Origin: Gemmatimonadota bacterium
Lineage (GTDB): Bacteria > Gemmatimonadota > Gemmatimonadetes > Gemmatimonadales > Gemmatimonadaceae
Reading direction: 5' to 3'
Length of the DNA: 64,000 nucleotides
Assembly: GCA_023249305.1 (NCBI GenBank)
Contig: JAHFCU010000006.1
Location: 1-64,000 of the forward strand
Of the stretch, positions 32,154 through 41,060 are shown piece by piece (the stretch's first letter is position 1; every line of letters starts with the position of its first letter). A model generated the notes under the pieces. The model was not told where the DNA came from. It searched no databases and saw only the letters and a list, made by a program, of their open reading frames with translations. The translations under genes were made by a program, and so were the position numbers.

Positions 32154-32795
32154 CCGCCATTTCGCGCGCCTCAAGCCGACGACATTGCCGACCGTCTCCG
32201 CCACCCAGTGTCGGTCGTCGCGCGCGAGCTCACGGACGCCAGCGGGTAGCGCAACGCGTGCTGGCGCGACAAGACGTCCACCCGCGCGGAGCAGTCGCAC
32301 GGCGTCGGCCGTGCGCTCTGGCGTGGCGCGGTCGAGCGCGAGGCCGTGGAGTGAGGCTGACGCGATCGGCCAGCGATTACCGATGCCGAGCAGCGTACCC
32401 TGTCCCGCACTCAGCGCGGGCGCGCTGCCGCTCGCCGATTCGCTCGCGACTGCCGATGGCGGGTCAGCGAGGATCACGTCGGCGTCGACAATTTCCCGCA
32501 GCGCGCCCGCGAGGCTTCCCCACCCTCCGTCGAGCAGGTAGAGCCCGCGCTCCTCAAGCTTGAGCAGTGCGGCCGCGCGCATTGCTGTCAGTTCTGTTGC
32601 CGGCATCGCGACGCACTCAACGCGTGCGCCGAACCAGACCTCGCCGTCGCGGATCTCGAACTCGGCGCCGCATTCGGGACAACCCAGCGTCGCCTCGATC
32701 AAATGGCGGTGCGCGGTGCGCGTCGCCGCCGCGACAAGCCACGTGTCGGCGTGGGCGTGCGGACAGCGCAGGCGGTCTATCAGTTCGACAAACAC
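32145..32795 (-). CDS. Trm112-like zinc-binding protein with degenerate methyltransferase-like C-terminus
   Basis: 216 residues. The N-terminus resembles Trm112/YcaR-type small zinc proteins: ELIDRLRCPH, then LGCPECGAEFEIRDGEVWF. The C-terminal part (about 115-215) has LRAGGRLVAPARVALPAG, similar to the late strands of class I methyltransferases, but no clear SAM-binding GxGxG was found. It starts five bases after the reductase stop and is last in the four-gene pterin operon. The role is unknown. Confidence 0.68.
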   Translation of the reverse strand: MFVELIDRLRCPHAHADTWLVAAATRTAHRHLIEATLGCPECGAEFEIRDGEVWFGARVECVAMPATELTAMRAAALLKLEERGLYLLDGGWGSLAGALREIVDADVILADPPSAVASESASGSAPALSAGQGTLLGIGNRWPIASASLHGLALDRATPERTADAVRLLRAGGRLVAPARVALPAGVRELARDDRHWVAETVGNVVGLRRAKWRAE

Positions 32796-32800
32796 GACGA

Positions 32801-33526
32801 TTACGCGGGCGAGAGGCGCAGTTCGTACACCGTCATGTGGGTCGGCTGCGTGACCGCGTACAGCACCGCGCGCGCGACGTCGTCAGGACGCAGCATGCGC
32901 TCGCGAGGCGACAGGGTCTTGCCTAGTTCCGCGTCGTGCGAGCGCCAGATGTCGGTATCCACCGGGCCCGGGGATATGAGCGTGGCCTGCACGCCCGAGC
33001 CGCGCGACTCGGCGAAGAGCACTTCGTGCAACGCGCGGAGGCCGAACTTCGACGCGCTGTACGCACCATTCATCGGCCAGATCGTGCGGTCAGCGACCGA
33101 ACCGACGGAGACCACGTGGCCGCTCTTGCGTGTGCGCATCGCCGGGAGAAAGGCGTGGAGCACGCGGAAGGGCGCGGCGACATTGACGTCAAGCGTCGCG
33201 ACGAACTCGTCGGGGTCCTGCTCGTGCAGCCTGGCGCGCGGGTAGATGCCAGCGTTGTTCACGAGAATATCGGGCGCGCCCGCCGCCCAGGTGCTCACCT
33301 CGGCGGCCAAACGCGCGACGTCGGCCGTCTGAGTGCAGTCAGCGACGACAACGAGGTGACCGTCGCCGAGTTCGCGCTCGAGCGCGCGCAGCGCATCAAC
33401 GCCCCGCGCCACCAGGGCAACTCGGGCGCCGGCCGCGGAGAGCGCACGCGCCGTCGCCGCTCCGATGCCCCGCGATGCGCCGGTGATGAGCGCCGTGCGA
33501 TCAGCAAGCGGCCTGCCGATCATCAT
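32801..33526 (-). CDS. Short-chain dehydrogenase/reductase (sepiapterin reductase candidate)
   Basis: 241 residues of a classical SDR. The NADP-binding [10 protein letters not shown] (about residue 17), structural NNAG, catalytic Ser in SVGSVAD and YSASK (Tyr/Lys) are all present. The arginine in ASRG favours NADPH. SDR substrates cannot be read from sequence. Coupling by ATGA to folE, and through it to a PTPS-type gene, makes sepiapterin or dihydropterin reduction the attractive hypothesis. 3-oxoacyl or sugar reductases are alternatives. Confidence 0.88.
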   Translation of the reverse strand: MMIGRPLADRTALITGASRGIGAATARALSAAGARVALVARGVDALRALERELGDGHLVVVADCTQTADVARLAAEVSTWAAGAPDILVNNAGIYPRARLHEQDPDEFVATLDVNVAAPFRVLHAFLPAMRTRKSGHVVSVGSVADRTIWPMNGAYSASKFGLRALHEVLFAESRGSGVQATLISPGPVDTDIWRSHDAELGKTLSPRERMLRPDDVARAVLYAVTQPTHMTVYELRLSPA

Positions 33527-34185
33527 CGGAGCGGATTCGACGGGCCGTGCGCCAGGCGCAGAAACTCGTCGCGCGTTTTCGCGTCGTCGCGGAACGCGCC
33601 GCGAAGCGCCGACGTGATGGTCTTGGAGTTCTGCTTCTCCACGCCACGCATCATCATGCAGAGATGGTACGCCTCAATGACGACGCCAACGCCGCGCGGT
33701 TTCAGCACGTCCTCGATGGCGCCGGCGATCTGCTCGGTGAGCCGTTCCTGCACCTGCAGGCGGCGCGCGAAGACCTCGACGACACGCGGCAACTTGGAGA
33801 GGCCGACGATCTTGCGGTCGGGGATGTAGGCGATGTGCGCCTTGCCGAAGAACGGAAGCATGTGATGCTCGCACATCGAGTACAGCTCGATGTCGCGCAC
33901 CATCACCATGGACTCGTGCTCTTCCTCGAAGACCGCGTCACCGACGACATCCGCCACGTCCATCTGGTAGCCGCGGGTGAGCCAGGTGAGAGACTTCGCG
34001 ACGCGGCTGGGCGTCTTCGCGAGCCCGTCGCGCCCCGGCTCCTCGCCGAGGAGTTCCAGTTGGCGTCGCACGAGGTTCTCGAACTCCAGCGAACGGTCGC
34101 CGCCAATGTCGGCGACATCGTCGAAGGCATCACCGGTGGCGTCGAGGCGCGCAGAGCGCAGGGAACGAGGCGTGTCAGCGGCCAT
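33523..34185 (-). CDS. folE: GTP cyclohydrolase I
   Basis: 220 residues from ATG 34185. FolE makes 7,8-dihydroneopterin triphosphate from GTP, the first step of folate, queuosine or biopterin routes. The zinc Cys and His are in [11 protein letters not shown], with the second Cys in [31 protein letters not shown] and RLTEQIA are the family core. It overlaps the upstream PTPS gene by 11 bases and the downstream reductase by four, so the three are tightly coupled. Confidence 0.96.
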   Translation of the reverse strand: MAADTPRSLRSARLDATGDAFDDVADIGGDRSLEFENLVRRQLELLGEEPGRDGLAKTPSRVAKSLTWLTRGYQMDVADVVGDAVFEEEHESMVMVRDIELYSMCEHHMLPFFGKAHIAYIPDRKIVGLSKLPRVVEVFARRLQVQERLTEQIAGAIEDVLKPRGVGVVIEAYHLCMMMRGVEKQNSKTITSALRGAFRDDAKTRDEFLRLAHGPSNPLR

Positions 34186-34588
34186 CGTATTCAACCCAGT
34201 TGTTTTCCGTTTCCCAGAGCCGGAGGCGCGACAGCGTGCGCGGCTTGAGGGCCGGATCGAGGACGCGCCAAAACATGAGAATAATGTTCTCGGCGGTCGG
34301 ATTTGTTTCCGCCATCTCCGGGACGTCGAGATTGAAGTTGTGGTGATCCACTTGGTCGAGCAGCACGCGCTCAACGAGCAACTTGAGCTCGGCGAGGTCC
34401 ATCACGTACCCGGAGACCGGGTCTGGCTGTCCGGTGACCGAAACTTCAAGCGTGTAGTTGTGGCCGTGCCAGTTCGGCGAGTTGCACTTGCCGAACAGAC
34501 GGCGGTTCTCGTCGTCGCTCAGCGCCGGGTTGTGGATGCGGTGCGCGGCGTTGAAGGTGAGGCGACGCGTGACGGTGAGGAGGGGCAT
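34175..34588 (-). CDS. 6-pyruvoyl-tetrahydropterin synthase / QueD family protein (PTPS-II-like motif)
   Basis: 137 residues. Zinc His residues lie in FNAAHRIHN and in WHGHNY, and the catalytic Cys in [13 protein letters not shown]. The Cys is followed by five residues before HGH (C-x5-HGH), as I recall for 6-pyruvoyl-tetrahydropterin synthases of animals and some bacteria, whereas QueD usually has C-x3-HGH. ETENN at the C-terminus is the pterin-anchoring Glu. The predicted reaction is dihydroneopterin triphosphate to 6-pyruvoyl-tetrahydropterin, with 6-carboxy-tetrahydropterin (QueD) as the alternative. folE and an SDR follow in the same operon. Confidence 0.88.
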   Translation of the reverse strand: MPLLTVTRRLTFNAAHRIHNPALSDDENRRLFGKCNSPNWHGHNYTLEVSVTGQPDPVSGYVMDLAELKLLVERVLLDQVDHHNFNLDVPEMAETNPTAENIILMFWRVLDPALKPRTLSRLRLWETENNWVEYDGR

Positions 34589-34647
34589 GCTCGCAATCTA
34601 ACGCCCGCCGGAAGCGGGCGGTTCGCAGCCCAACGCGTGGAACGCAC

Positions 34648-34679
34648 AACGCCCCGCTCACCGAAATGAACGGGGCGCT
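34648..34679 (-). terminator. GC-rich hairpin upstream of the pterin operon
   Basis: ACGCCCCGCTCA (34649-34660) is nearly complementary to TGAACGGGGCGC (34668-34679) around a seven-base loop. There is no T-run. On the minus strand it follows the doubtful small reading frame whose stop lies inside the stem. It could be a terminator or a 5'-UTR structure of the PTPS gene. Confidence 0.5.
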
Positions 34680-34858
34680 GCGTCGAGACGGAACGAAACG
34701 GGGTTTTTGAAGCCCTGTCGAATGATGAGCCCCTCACCCGGCCTTCCGTCTTCCCCCAGTGAGGGCATGACGTCAACTGAGATGTCGGGAGCCACTCGGA
34801 GGACTTGTTGGCTCAAAAAAGATGTCCGCTTCGTCCCTTCTGGTCTCCACAATAGCAC
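34658..34858 (-). CDS. Doubtful 66-residue reading frame
   Basis: It starts at GTG 34858 (MLLWRPEGTKRTSF) and stops inside the hairpin at 34648-34679. No domain, signal peptide or family is recognised. Its stop overlapping the stem resembles the arrangement at 32145, the only reason to keep it. It may be a leader or a chance reading frame. Confidence 0.2.
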   Translation of the reverse strand: MLLWRPEGTKRTSFLSQQVLRVAPDISVDVMPSLGEDGRPGEGLIIRQGFKNPVSFRLDAAPRSFR

Positions 34859-34964
34859 TGGGGCACGGGACCGGAAAGAGCAACAACGAGCTGACGGCGC
34901 GTTCCACGCCGCCGGTTGTCAACCGCCTTCCGCCCGCGGTCATCATTGCCTTAGTTTCGAGTCT

Positions 34965-35120
34965 ATGCCCTACACGCTCGCCGCTCTCGCCCTGCTCGTC
35001 GTCTGGGGCATCGCCACCGTGTTCTATCAGGCACCGGGGTGGATCCACCTGCTCCTGACCGCCGGCGTGGCACTGTGGGTGTACGGCGTCGCGAAGCCAA
35101 AGGTGACAGAGAAGAAGTAG
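34965..35120 (+). CDS. DUF5670/lmo0937-like small membrane protein
   Basis: 51 residues from ATG 34965. Two hydrophobic segments (LAALALLVVWGIATVFY and WIHLLLTAGVALWVYGV) and a short lysine-rich tail (KPKVTEKK). The pattern of an N-terminal helix, a turn and IHLLL fits the lmo0937 family of tiny membrane proteins of unknown function. A longer in-frame start at 34707 would add non-protein-like sequence. Confidence 0.8.
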   Translation: MPYTLAALALLVVWGIATVFYQAPGWIHLLLTAGVALWVYGVAKPKVTEKK

Positions 35121-35174
35121 CGCGCGGCACGGTGCGCGATTCGTTGCGACGGCCGCGACGCACGGTGCCCCCGC

Positions 35175-36137
35175 TCAGATCTCCCAGTTCGACAAGACCA
35201 CGCCGCACTCCGGCACGCGCTCCGCGCAGCCGGTGAGCGTCATGCGCAGGTCCGTCCACCTCACGCGGGCGCCGGCGGCGATCAGCGTCCGATAGGCCTC
35301 GGGATACTCGCCCTGCACCCGCACGGTGGCGCGCGCCGTGCCGCCGTCGCGCGCATGGCCGCCGACGGCGGCGAGCAGCGGCGCCAGCAACGCCACATCT
35401 GCCGCGGCAAGTTTGAGCACGCGCAGCTCGTCGCGCTGGCGGCCCTCGATGAGCGGCGCCTCATGGCAGAGGGCGAAACCCTCCACGCCGTCCACGCCCA
35501 CGAGCAGCACGGTGTCGCCGATGCCGAGTGTTCGCGTCAGCCGCAGCTCACGCGTGAAGTCCACGCCGGGTTGTAGGCGGTGGACGAGCTGCGCGCACGA
35601 TCGCAGCGCCGACTCGGTGTCGCCTGCGCCCAGCCGCGAGAGCAGTTCGCAGCGCGCGGGCTTCGCCTCCAATGCGCACGTCACCGTCATGTGCGCCGGC
35701 ACGAAACCGAGGCGCGAGTAGAAGCCGATGTTGTCCATCGTGCGCGGCATCGTCTCGAGGCCGATCACCGCGCAACCGCGCGCACGCAGGAACTCGGTGC
35801 CCCACGTGACAATGCGCTTGCCAAGGCCGGTTCCCTGCCACTCGGGCCGCACGGCGAGCGGCCCCATCCAACCTTCGACGCCCGACTGGTGCGCGATGTT
35901 GAAGGCGACGAGGCGGTCGTCGGCGTCTACCCAGCACATCGCACCCTCGCCCGCATCGTCGAGCGCGTAGCGCCAGATCATGGGATTGAGCGGCGGCACG
36001 CGCGCGCCGGTGAGCCCATCACGGCGGTAGCGGTCGGAGAACGCGTTGGCGAACAGTAGGTTGAGCGGCCCGATGTCCGACGGCGCAAGCCGCCGCATCT
36101 GGAGGCCGTGCAGACTGGGCTTGGCCGTGGCGCTCAT
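35175..36137 (-). CDS. GNAT acetyltransferase with extra C-terminal domain
   Basis: 320 residues. The N-terminal GNAT domain (about 1-160) has LAVRPEWQGTGLGKRIV (acetyl-CoA loop) and DNIGFYSRLGFVPA. The C-terminal 150 residues look like a second, degenerate GNAT-like half: GFALCHEAPLIE and VQGEYPEAYRTLIAAGARV. The start ATGA overlaps the stop of sbcC, so it belongs to the sbcD-sbcC operon. The substrate is unknown. Confidence 0.82.
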   Translation of the reverse strand: MSATAKPSLHGLQMRRLAPSDIGPLNLLFANAFSDRYRRDGLTGARVPPLNPMIWRYALDDAGEGAMCWVDADDRLVAFNIAHQSGVEGWMGPLAVRPEWQGTGLGKRIVTWGTEFLRARGCAVIGLETMPRTMDNIGFYSRLGFVPAHMTVTCALEAKPARCELLSRLGAGDTESALRSCAQLVHRLQPGVDFTRELRLTRTLGIGDTVLLVGVDGVEGFALCHEAPLIEGRQRDELRVLKLAAADVALLAPLLAAVGGHARDGGTARATVRVQGEYPEAYRTLIAAGARVRWTDLRMTLTGCAERVPECGVVLSNWEI

Positions 36138-38598
36138 GCCGCGCCTCCGCTCTCATCAGCGCCCGCCGCGACAAGCATCTCGTCGGCGGCGGGCACCTCG
36201 GCGTCACCGCGCGTCACGAGGGACGCTCCCGACTTCTCGTCGTTGCCGACCACGAAGACCTGGTCGAGCCCGTCGCGCACGTCGTCAATGTGCGTGATCA
36301 CGATGACCTGGTCGAAGCGGTCGCGCAGCGCGCGCAGCAGGCCGATGACGTTGTGGCGGTGCGTCTCGTCGAGCGAGCCGAAGACCTCGTCCAGGATGAG
36401 CAGCGAGAACGGCTGCCCGCTGCGCTCGGCGATCATCTGCGAGATGGCCAGGCGCAGGACGAGATTCGCCAGGTCTTCTTCACCCCCTGAGATGACGGGG
36501 AGCGGCACGCCATCCTCGAGGATCGAGATGCGGTATCTCTCGTCGAGGTCGAGCTCGTTGTAGCGCGCGTCGGTGAGGGCGGCGAGGAAGCCGCTCGCCA
36601 ACTCCGAAATCTCGGGGCGCATCTGGTAGTTCAAGTCGGTGCGCAGGTCGGAGTAGGCGCGATACAGCTCGTCGTGCAGCCGCTTCTCGGCTTCCACCTG
36701 TTCGAGGCGATCGCGCCGCTCCGCGAGGTCACGCTGCGCACCCACGGCGCGGTCGCGGTCAGATATGGCGAGGCGCGCCTCAGCTTCGGCGTTCAGCACG
36801 GCGACCGACGCCGTCTGCACCCCGCTCGTCGCACGGGCATGCGACTCGCCCAGCACTGCATACTCCTCCTCGGAGTGAGCGATCGTCCCGAGGCGCGCCG
36901 CAATCTCCTGGCGCTTCTCGGTGGCAGCGGCGATGGCGCGCTGCGCCGAGTCGAGTTCTCGCCGCAGGGCGGGCTCGCGTTCTACCTGCGTCGTCAGCCG
37001 GTTGGCTTGCGTGCTCAGCGCCGCGAGGTTCTCGAATTGCGCCTCGAGCGCGTGATGGTGCTCGCGGTTGTATCCGCCGGGGAGCGCGGCGAGTTCGGCC
37101 GTTAGCGCCGCGTACCGCTGCTCCTTGTACGCCAGGTCATGCGCCACCTGTTCCAGCTGGCCGACCGCGACCTGCGTGCGCGCAAGCCGGCGCTCGAGGG
37201 CGCTCGCCTCCTGCATGGCCTGCTGGCGTTCTTCGTCGAGCGCGACGATGTCCTCGGGCATTCCCTCGAGCTGCTCGAGCCGTTGACGGAAGTACAGCCC
37301 GTCCGCGCTGATCGCCTCGATCTGCGTCTCGAGGAAGTCCATCACGCTATGGTAGTGATCGCCGAGCGGCCGGCTGCAGGTCGGACACTTCCCTTCCTCG
37401 CCTGCGGTCTTGAGCTTTTCCTTCTGCTCGCGCAGTTCCTGGTACTGCGTACGCAGCGCGTTGCGCCGCGTCTCCGCCTCCTGCCGGTCGCGCACCCACT
37501 CCGTGCGCCGCAGCTCGAGGCGGCCGTGCAGCTCTTCGAGGCGCCGGCGTTTCTGCTCCATTTCCACCGTGAGCTGCTCTTCCATCGCGGGCGCATTCTC
37601 GAGCCGCGAGCGGCCTTCGCGCAGGCGCTGCAGTTCGGTGGAGAGCGCGAGCGCCTCCTCCTGCCGCGCCTGCCGCCGCCCATCCGAGACGGCAAGTTCG
37701 CGCTGACGGCCTAACTCTTCGCCCACCTCGTGAAATGGGAGAAGCTGTTCCGCGAGCGGCACGAGCTGTGCGCGCGCCTCAGCCACGTGCAGCAGCTCGG
37801 CGTCCATGCGTTCGACCGTGCGCGCGAGGCCTGCCACCTCGGCCTCGAGGACGCGCCGTTCTGCGTCGAGGCCCTGTAGCTCGTCGCGCGCACGCTGGGC
37901 GTCGGCCCACCGCGGCTGCAACGCGGCCAGTTCATGCTGTGCTCGCGCCTGCTCGACGGCCGCCGCTGCCGCGTGCGCCTGCGCCTCGCGCAGCCGCGCC
38001 TCCGCGTCCGCGAGCTCGCGGGCCAGCACATCGGGATCAGGCATCCGGCGCGCATGCCGTTGCTCTCGTTGCGCAGCGCCTTGCGGCGCTCATCGCACAA
38101 ATCCTGCGCCGAGCGCAGCTTCTCGTAGCCCAGCACGCGCGAGAGGAACTGCGCCCGTGCGGCCGCCGTGAGCGTCGCCATCACCGCGAGCTGCTTCTGG
38201 GCCGTGAAGTACGTGTTGTCGAACTCGTCCAACGACATACCGAGCTTGCGCCGCACCACGTCGGTGACCGACGACGAACCCGTGGCGATCGGGCGGTCGC
38301 CGCCGTCTACGAAGAGGTCGGCCGTGGTCAGCGCGCGCACGAGGTGGAAGCGATGCCCGGCGAGTTCGAAATCGAGCTCGATGCGCACCGGTGAGCGCGC
38401 ACTGGCGCGCGCAAACCGGATGGAATCCACGGTGCCGCGCGTCGCGTCTCCGCCGTACAGCGCCCATTTGATCGCCTCGAGGATCGTCGTCTTGCCCGAA
38501 CCGTTGGGTCCGATGATCCCCGTCAACCCGCTGTCAAAGAGCAGCGTGTTGTCCGCGTGCTGGCGGAAGTTCACGAGACGCAAGCGCGACAGCCTCAT
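36134..38598 (-). pseudogene. sbcC: SbcC/Rad50-type ATPase, split by a frameshift
   Basis: SbcC is the SMC-like subunit of the SbcCD nuclease that cleaves hairpins and double-strand ends. The N-terminal ATPase part (from ATG 38598: MRLSRLRLVNFRQHADNT, Walker A GPNGSGKTT) reads to about 38045. The coiled coils, zinc hook (GKCPTCSRPLG) and C-terminal ATPase half (ISGGEEDLANLVLRLAISQM, LLILDEVFGSLDE) read in another frame from 38044. Adding one base near 38042-38044 would join ...GMRAG to LPDPDVLARELA. So one base is missing: a mutation, an assembly error or, less likely, programmed frameshifting. The overlap with sbcD is ATGA. Confidence 0.88.
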
Positions 38599-39797
38599 GC
38601 GGCTCCCGGGTCGTCCACGCCGCGCACCGCCATGTCCTGCTCGGCGTCGCGCAGGTAGTGCTCGCCGAGTTGAACCAGATGGTCGCGGTCAATGTCGCTC
38701 GTCAGGACTCGGCTGCGCAGCGCCTCGCGCAACGTGTCGGCGAGCGACGGCCGCTTGCCCGGCGCGCCGCTTTCGGCCACCGACGTGCGCACGGCCGTCG
38801 GACGGCGCGCGTCGAGCATGAAGTGCAGCGCGCGCCGCTGGAACTCGCGCAAGCGCTGGTGGTCGAGTTCGCGCACGACGTGGCGCGGCACATCACGTAC
38901 GACGAGGCGCACCACCTTACCGTCAATGCCGCCCTCGGGGCACTTCTCCACGGCAGAGGCGATGGCCAAATCGAGATCCGCCGCCGACAGGCCGCGGCCA
39001 GCGATGAACGGCAGGTCAATGATCTTGCGCGTGACCGGCAGTGCGTGGAATGTCTGCTTGCCCGTGGAGAGGTCGCGTTCGATCAGCCCCTTGCCCGGGA
39101 GCTTCACCGACTTTTCCTCGGCGTATTCGCCCCACGCATTTGTGCTCGTGTAGTCGAGCGAGCCGCAGTAGAAGGCGTTGGGGCCTACCTTGCGGTAGAC
39201 GTGGTAGTGGCCGAGCGCGACGTAGTCCCAACGTTCGTGCGCGATCACCGACGCGGGAATCGGCATCGAAGCGCGCTCGTCTTCGCGTGCGCCCTCGGGG
39301 AGCGCCCCCTCGACCTCGCCGTGCAGCAGCAGCACGTTGTGCTTCACCGCGAGGTCGGGCGACAGGTCCACGCTCCCGGGCGGCAAGTCTGGGACGGCGA
39401 GGATGGCGAGCTCGTGTTCGGGGAACTGCAGTCGGCGCGGTTCGACGTCGACGATGTGGAAGTTCAATGGCTCGAACAGGCGCAGAATGCACGTCGTCTC
39501 GCTCGAGCGCGGCATGTCGTGGTTGCCCGCGACGATGACCACGATGGCATTGGGAAGCGCCGCGCGTAGGCGCGAGAACTGGCGGAAGGCGTGCAAGATC
39601 GCCGGGTTCGTCGGCCGCACCGTGTGGAAGACGTCGCCGCCGATGAGCACGAAGTCGGGCGCGAGTGCAATCGCCTTGTCGATCGCCCGCGTGAATGACT
39701 GCTCCACGTCCGCCTCACGCTGGTTCTTCCCAGTGGGCGTGACGCGCTGAAACTGGCGAAAGCCGAGGTGAAGGTCGGAGAGGTGGACGAGTCGCAC
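38595..39797 (-). CDS. sbcD: SbcD/Mre11-type exonuclease subunit
   Basis: 400 residues from GTG 39797. A calcineurin-like phosphoesterase that supplies the nuclease of SbcCD. Metal motifs: HLSDLHLGF, IGGDVFHTVRP, VAGNHDMPR, LLLHGEVEG and LGHYHVYRKV. The C-terminal region (about 260-400) binds SbcC. It is first in a minus-strand operon with sbcC and the GNAT gene. The 5' region carries a 10-bp tandem repeat that might affect its expression. Confidence 0.94.
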   Translation of the reverse strand: MRLVHLSDLHLGFRQFQRVTPTGKNQREADVEQSFTRAIDKAIALAPDFVLIGGDVFHTVRPTNPAILHAFRQFSRLRAALPNAIVVIVAGNHDMPRSSETTCILRLFEPLNFHIVDVEPRRLQFPEHELAILAVPDLPPGSVDLSPDLAVKHNVLLLHGEVEGALPEGAREDERASMPIPASVIAHERWDYVALGHYHVYRKVGPNAFYCGSLDYTSTNAWGEYAEEKSVKLPGKGLIERDLSTGKQTFHALPVTRKIIDLPFIAGRGLSAADLDLAIASAVEKCPEGGIDGKVVRLVVRDVPRHVVRELDHQRLREFQRRALHFMLDARRPTAVRTSVAESGAPGKRPSLADTLREALRSRVLTSDIDRDHLVQLGEHYLRDAEQDMAVRGVDDPGAA

Positions 39798-39840
39798 GGG
39801 GCGCGGGCGCAGAGTGGAGAAATCTACGCGCGGGAGTGCG

Positions 39841-39900
39841 GCGGCGCAGGGCGGCGCAGGGCGGCGCAGGGCGGCGCAGGGCGGCGCAGGGCGGCGCAGG
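39841..39900. repeat. 10-bp tandem repeat, six exact copies
   Basis: GCGGCGCAGG is repeated six times without change from 39841 to 39900, between the divergent sbcD and lipoprotein genes, 44 bases upstream of the sbcD start. Confidence 0.97.
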
Positions 39901-39903
39901 GCG

Positions 39904-39945
39904 GCGGAACGGCAGACGGTAGACGGTGGACGATAGACGGTAGGC
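39904..39945. repeat. AGACGGT-type short repeats
   Basis: Units AGACGGT, AGACGGTGG and a diverged ATAGACGGT follow the 10-bp array. They match the units seen at 6425-6455 and, on the other strand, at 61956-61988, and are not part of a coding frame I accept. Confidence 0.75.
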
Positions 39946-40013
39946 CGTCATCCACCGGCCGCAGCGCGTCGCGCACGCTTGCGGCCCCCTTCAATGGCGG
40001 GTACGTTGGCCCA

Positions 40014-40958
40014 ATGCGCCGTTCCGCACTCATGCTGAGCATCGTCGCCCTCGCGGCGGGATGCAACAAGACGAAGAAGACGGCCGATGAGGACCGGCCG
40101 CCGCCGCCCTCCTTCGACGTGGCCACGAAGCCGACGCTCGTGTTTCAGGCGTTCGGCAACGTGGACTCCACGCGTCTCGTGCCGATCGCCGCGATCGTCA
40201 GTGGCACGCTCAAGCCCATTGTGCTGCCGGAGGCCGACTGGCGGCGCCTCGACTCGGCGTATTTCCAGGCGGGGACCGAGTATCCCGTGTATCGCGATGG
40301 TCAGGCGGCCGGCACGGTGACCGTGATGCGCCGAATGTGGGAACCGGACAGCGAGCCCCTGTACGCGCTGCCGGGTTGCCGCGATGTCCGCCCGATGGCG
40401 GCCGTGCGACTGAAGACGACCGTCACGCTCGATCCCGCGTTCGAGTTCCTGTCGCTGAGCACGCCGCTGAAGAACACGCCGCCCCGAACGCAGGAGCTGC
40501 GCGATCTCGGCGCCGCCGTGCGCGCCGTGGCGCTTCAGGCGCTGAAAGCGGAGCAGCTCGACACCGCCGACATCGACACGGCGTCGTTCAGCGCGCGCGC
40601 GATTCACATGGCCGGAGGGAGCAGGGCGACGCTCGTCGCGAGCCAGATTGACGCGAATGCCGGCGACACCGGCCCGGGCGCGGGGCATACGACGCACTTC
40701 TTGATCTTCGGCGACGATCTCGACGGCAAGGGGTACCAAGTCAGCTATCGCCATCTCGAGAGCGGCGAGGCGCGGACCGTGGAGTTCCAGCGCCTGCTCG
40801 ACCATCTCGACCTCACCGGCGACGGCACTGACGAGGTCTTCCTGGAATCCTGGCGCTATGCGGGCACAAACGATCTCGTGGTGCTTTCGCGCGCCAGCGG
40901 CAAGTGGCACGAGACGCTGCGCGTACCGCAGGCGTGGTGCGTGCGGAAGAGTAGATAG
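40014..40958 (+). CDS. Lipoprotein, unknown, with DxTGDG motif
   Basis: 314 residues from ATG 40014 with a lipoprotein signal (ALMLSIVALAAGC, Cys17). No family is recognised. Near the C-terminus HLDLTGDGTDEVFLES resembles the calcium-binding loop of FG-GAP/VCBS-type repeats, but only one copy is present. It was not extended to upstream in-frame starts because those bases are the tandem repeats. It is convergent with the RAM-domain gene. Confidence 0.82.
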   Translation: MRRSALMLSIVALAAGCNKTKKTADEDRPPPPSFDVATKPTLVFQAFGNVDSTRLVPIAAIVSGTLKPIVLPEADWRRLDSAYFQAGTEYPVYRDGQAAGTVTVMRRMWEPDSEPLYALPGCRDVRPMAAVRLKTTVTLDPAFEFLSLSTPLKNTPPRTQELRDLGAAVRAVALQALKAEQLDTADIDTASFSARAIHMAGGSRATLVASQIDANAGDTGPGAGHTTHFLIFGDDLDGKGYQVSYRHLESGEARTVEFQRLLDHLDLTGDGTDEVFLESWRYAGTNDLVVLSRASGKWHETLRVPQAWCVRKSR

Positions 40959-41060
40959 CAACAGAGAACAACTGAGCAGAACAGAGAACAACAGAGGGGC
41001 GCTGATTGTCGAAGCGCCCCTCGCCTGTTGTCTCTCTGTTCTACTCTGTTCTACTCTGTT
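40959..41060. terminator. Long imperfect inverted repeat of AACAGAG units between convergent genes
   Basis: The whole gap between two stop codons is an inverted repeat. The core stem is GAGGGGCGC (40994-41002) with GCGCCCCTC (41014-41022), nine perfect pairs around an 11-base loop. It extends outward through ACAACA/TGTTGT and repeated ACAGAGAACA against TGTTCTACTCTG units for about 45 bases per arm. A related element lies at 52638-52764. Confidence 0.85.

Larger units (their letters stand above)
34589..34964. other. 376-base gap with no confident gene
   Basis: This stretch separates the pterin operon (minus) from the small DUF5670 gene (plus). It holds a hairpin at 34648-34679, a doubtful 66-codon reading frame, and a weak minus-strand promoter candidate (TTTCCG, 17 bases, TATTGT near 34875-34850). 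I see no riboswitch that I can name. Confidence 0.5.

Noticed and set aside
34175-34588. Plain QueD annotation
   Set aside because: The C-x5-HGH spacing and the missing queC/queE/queF neighbours fit a PTPS better; QueD is kept as the alternative.
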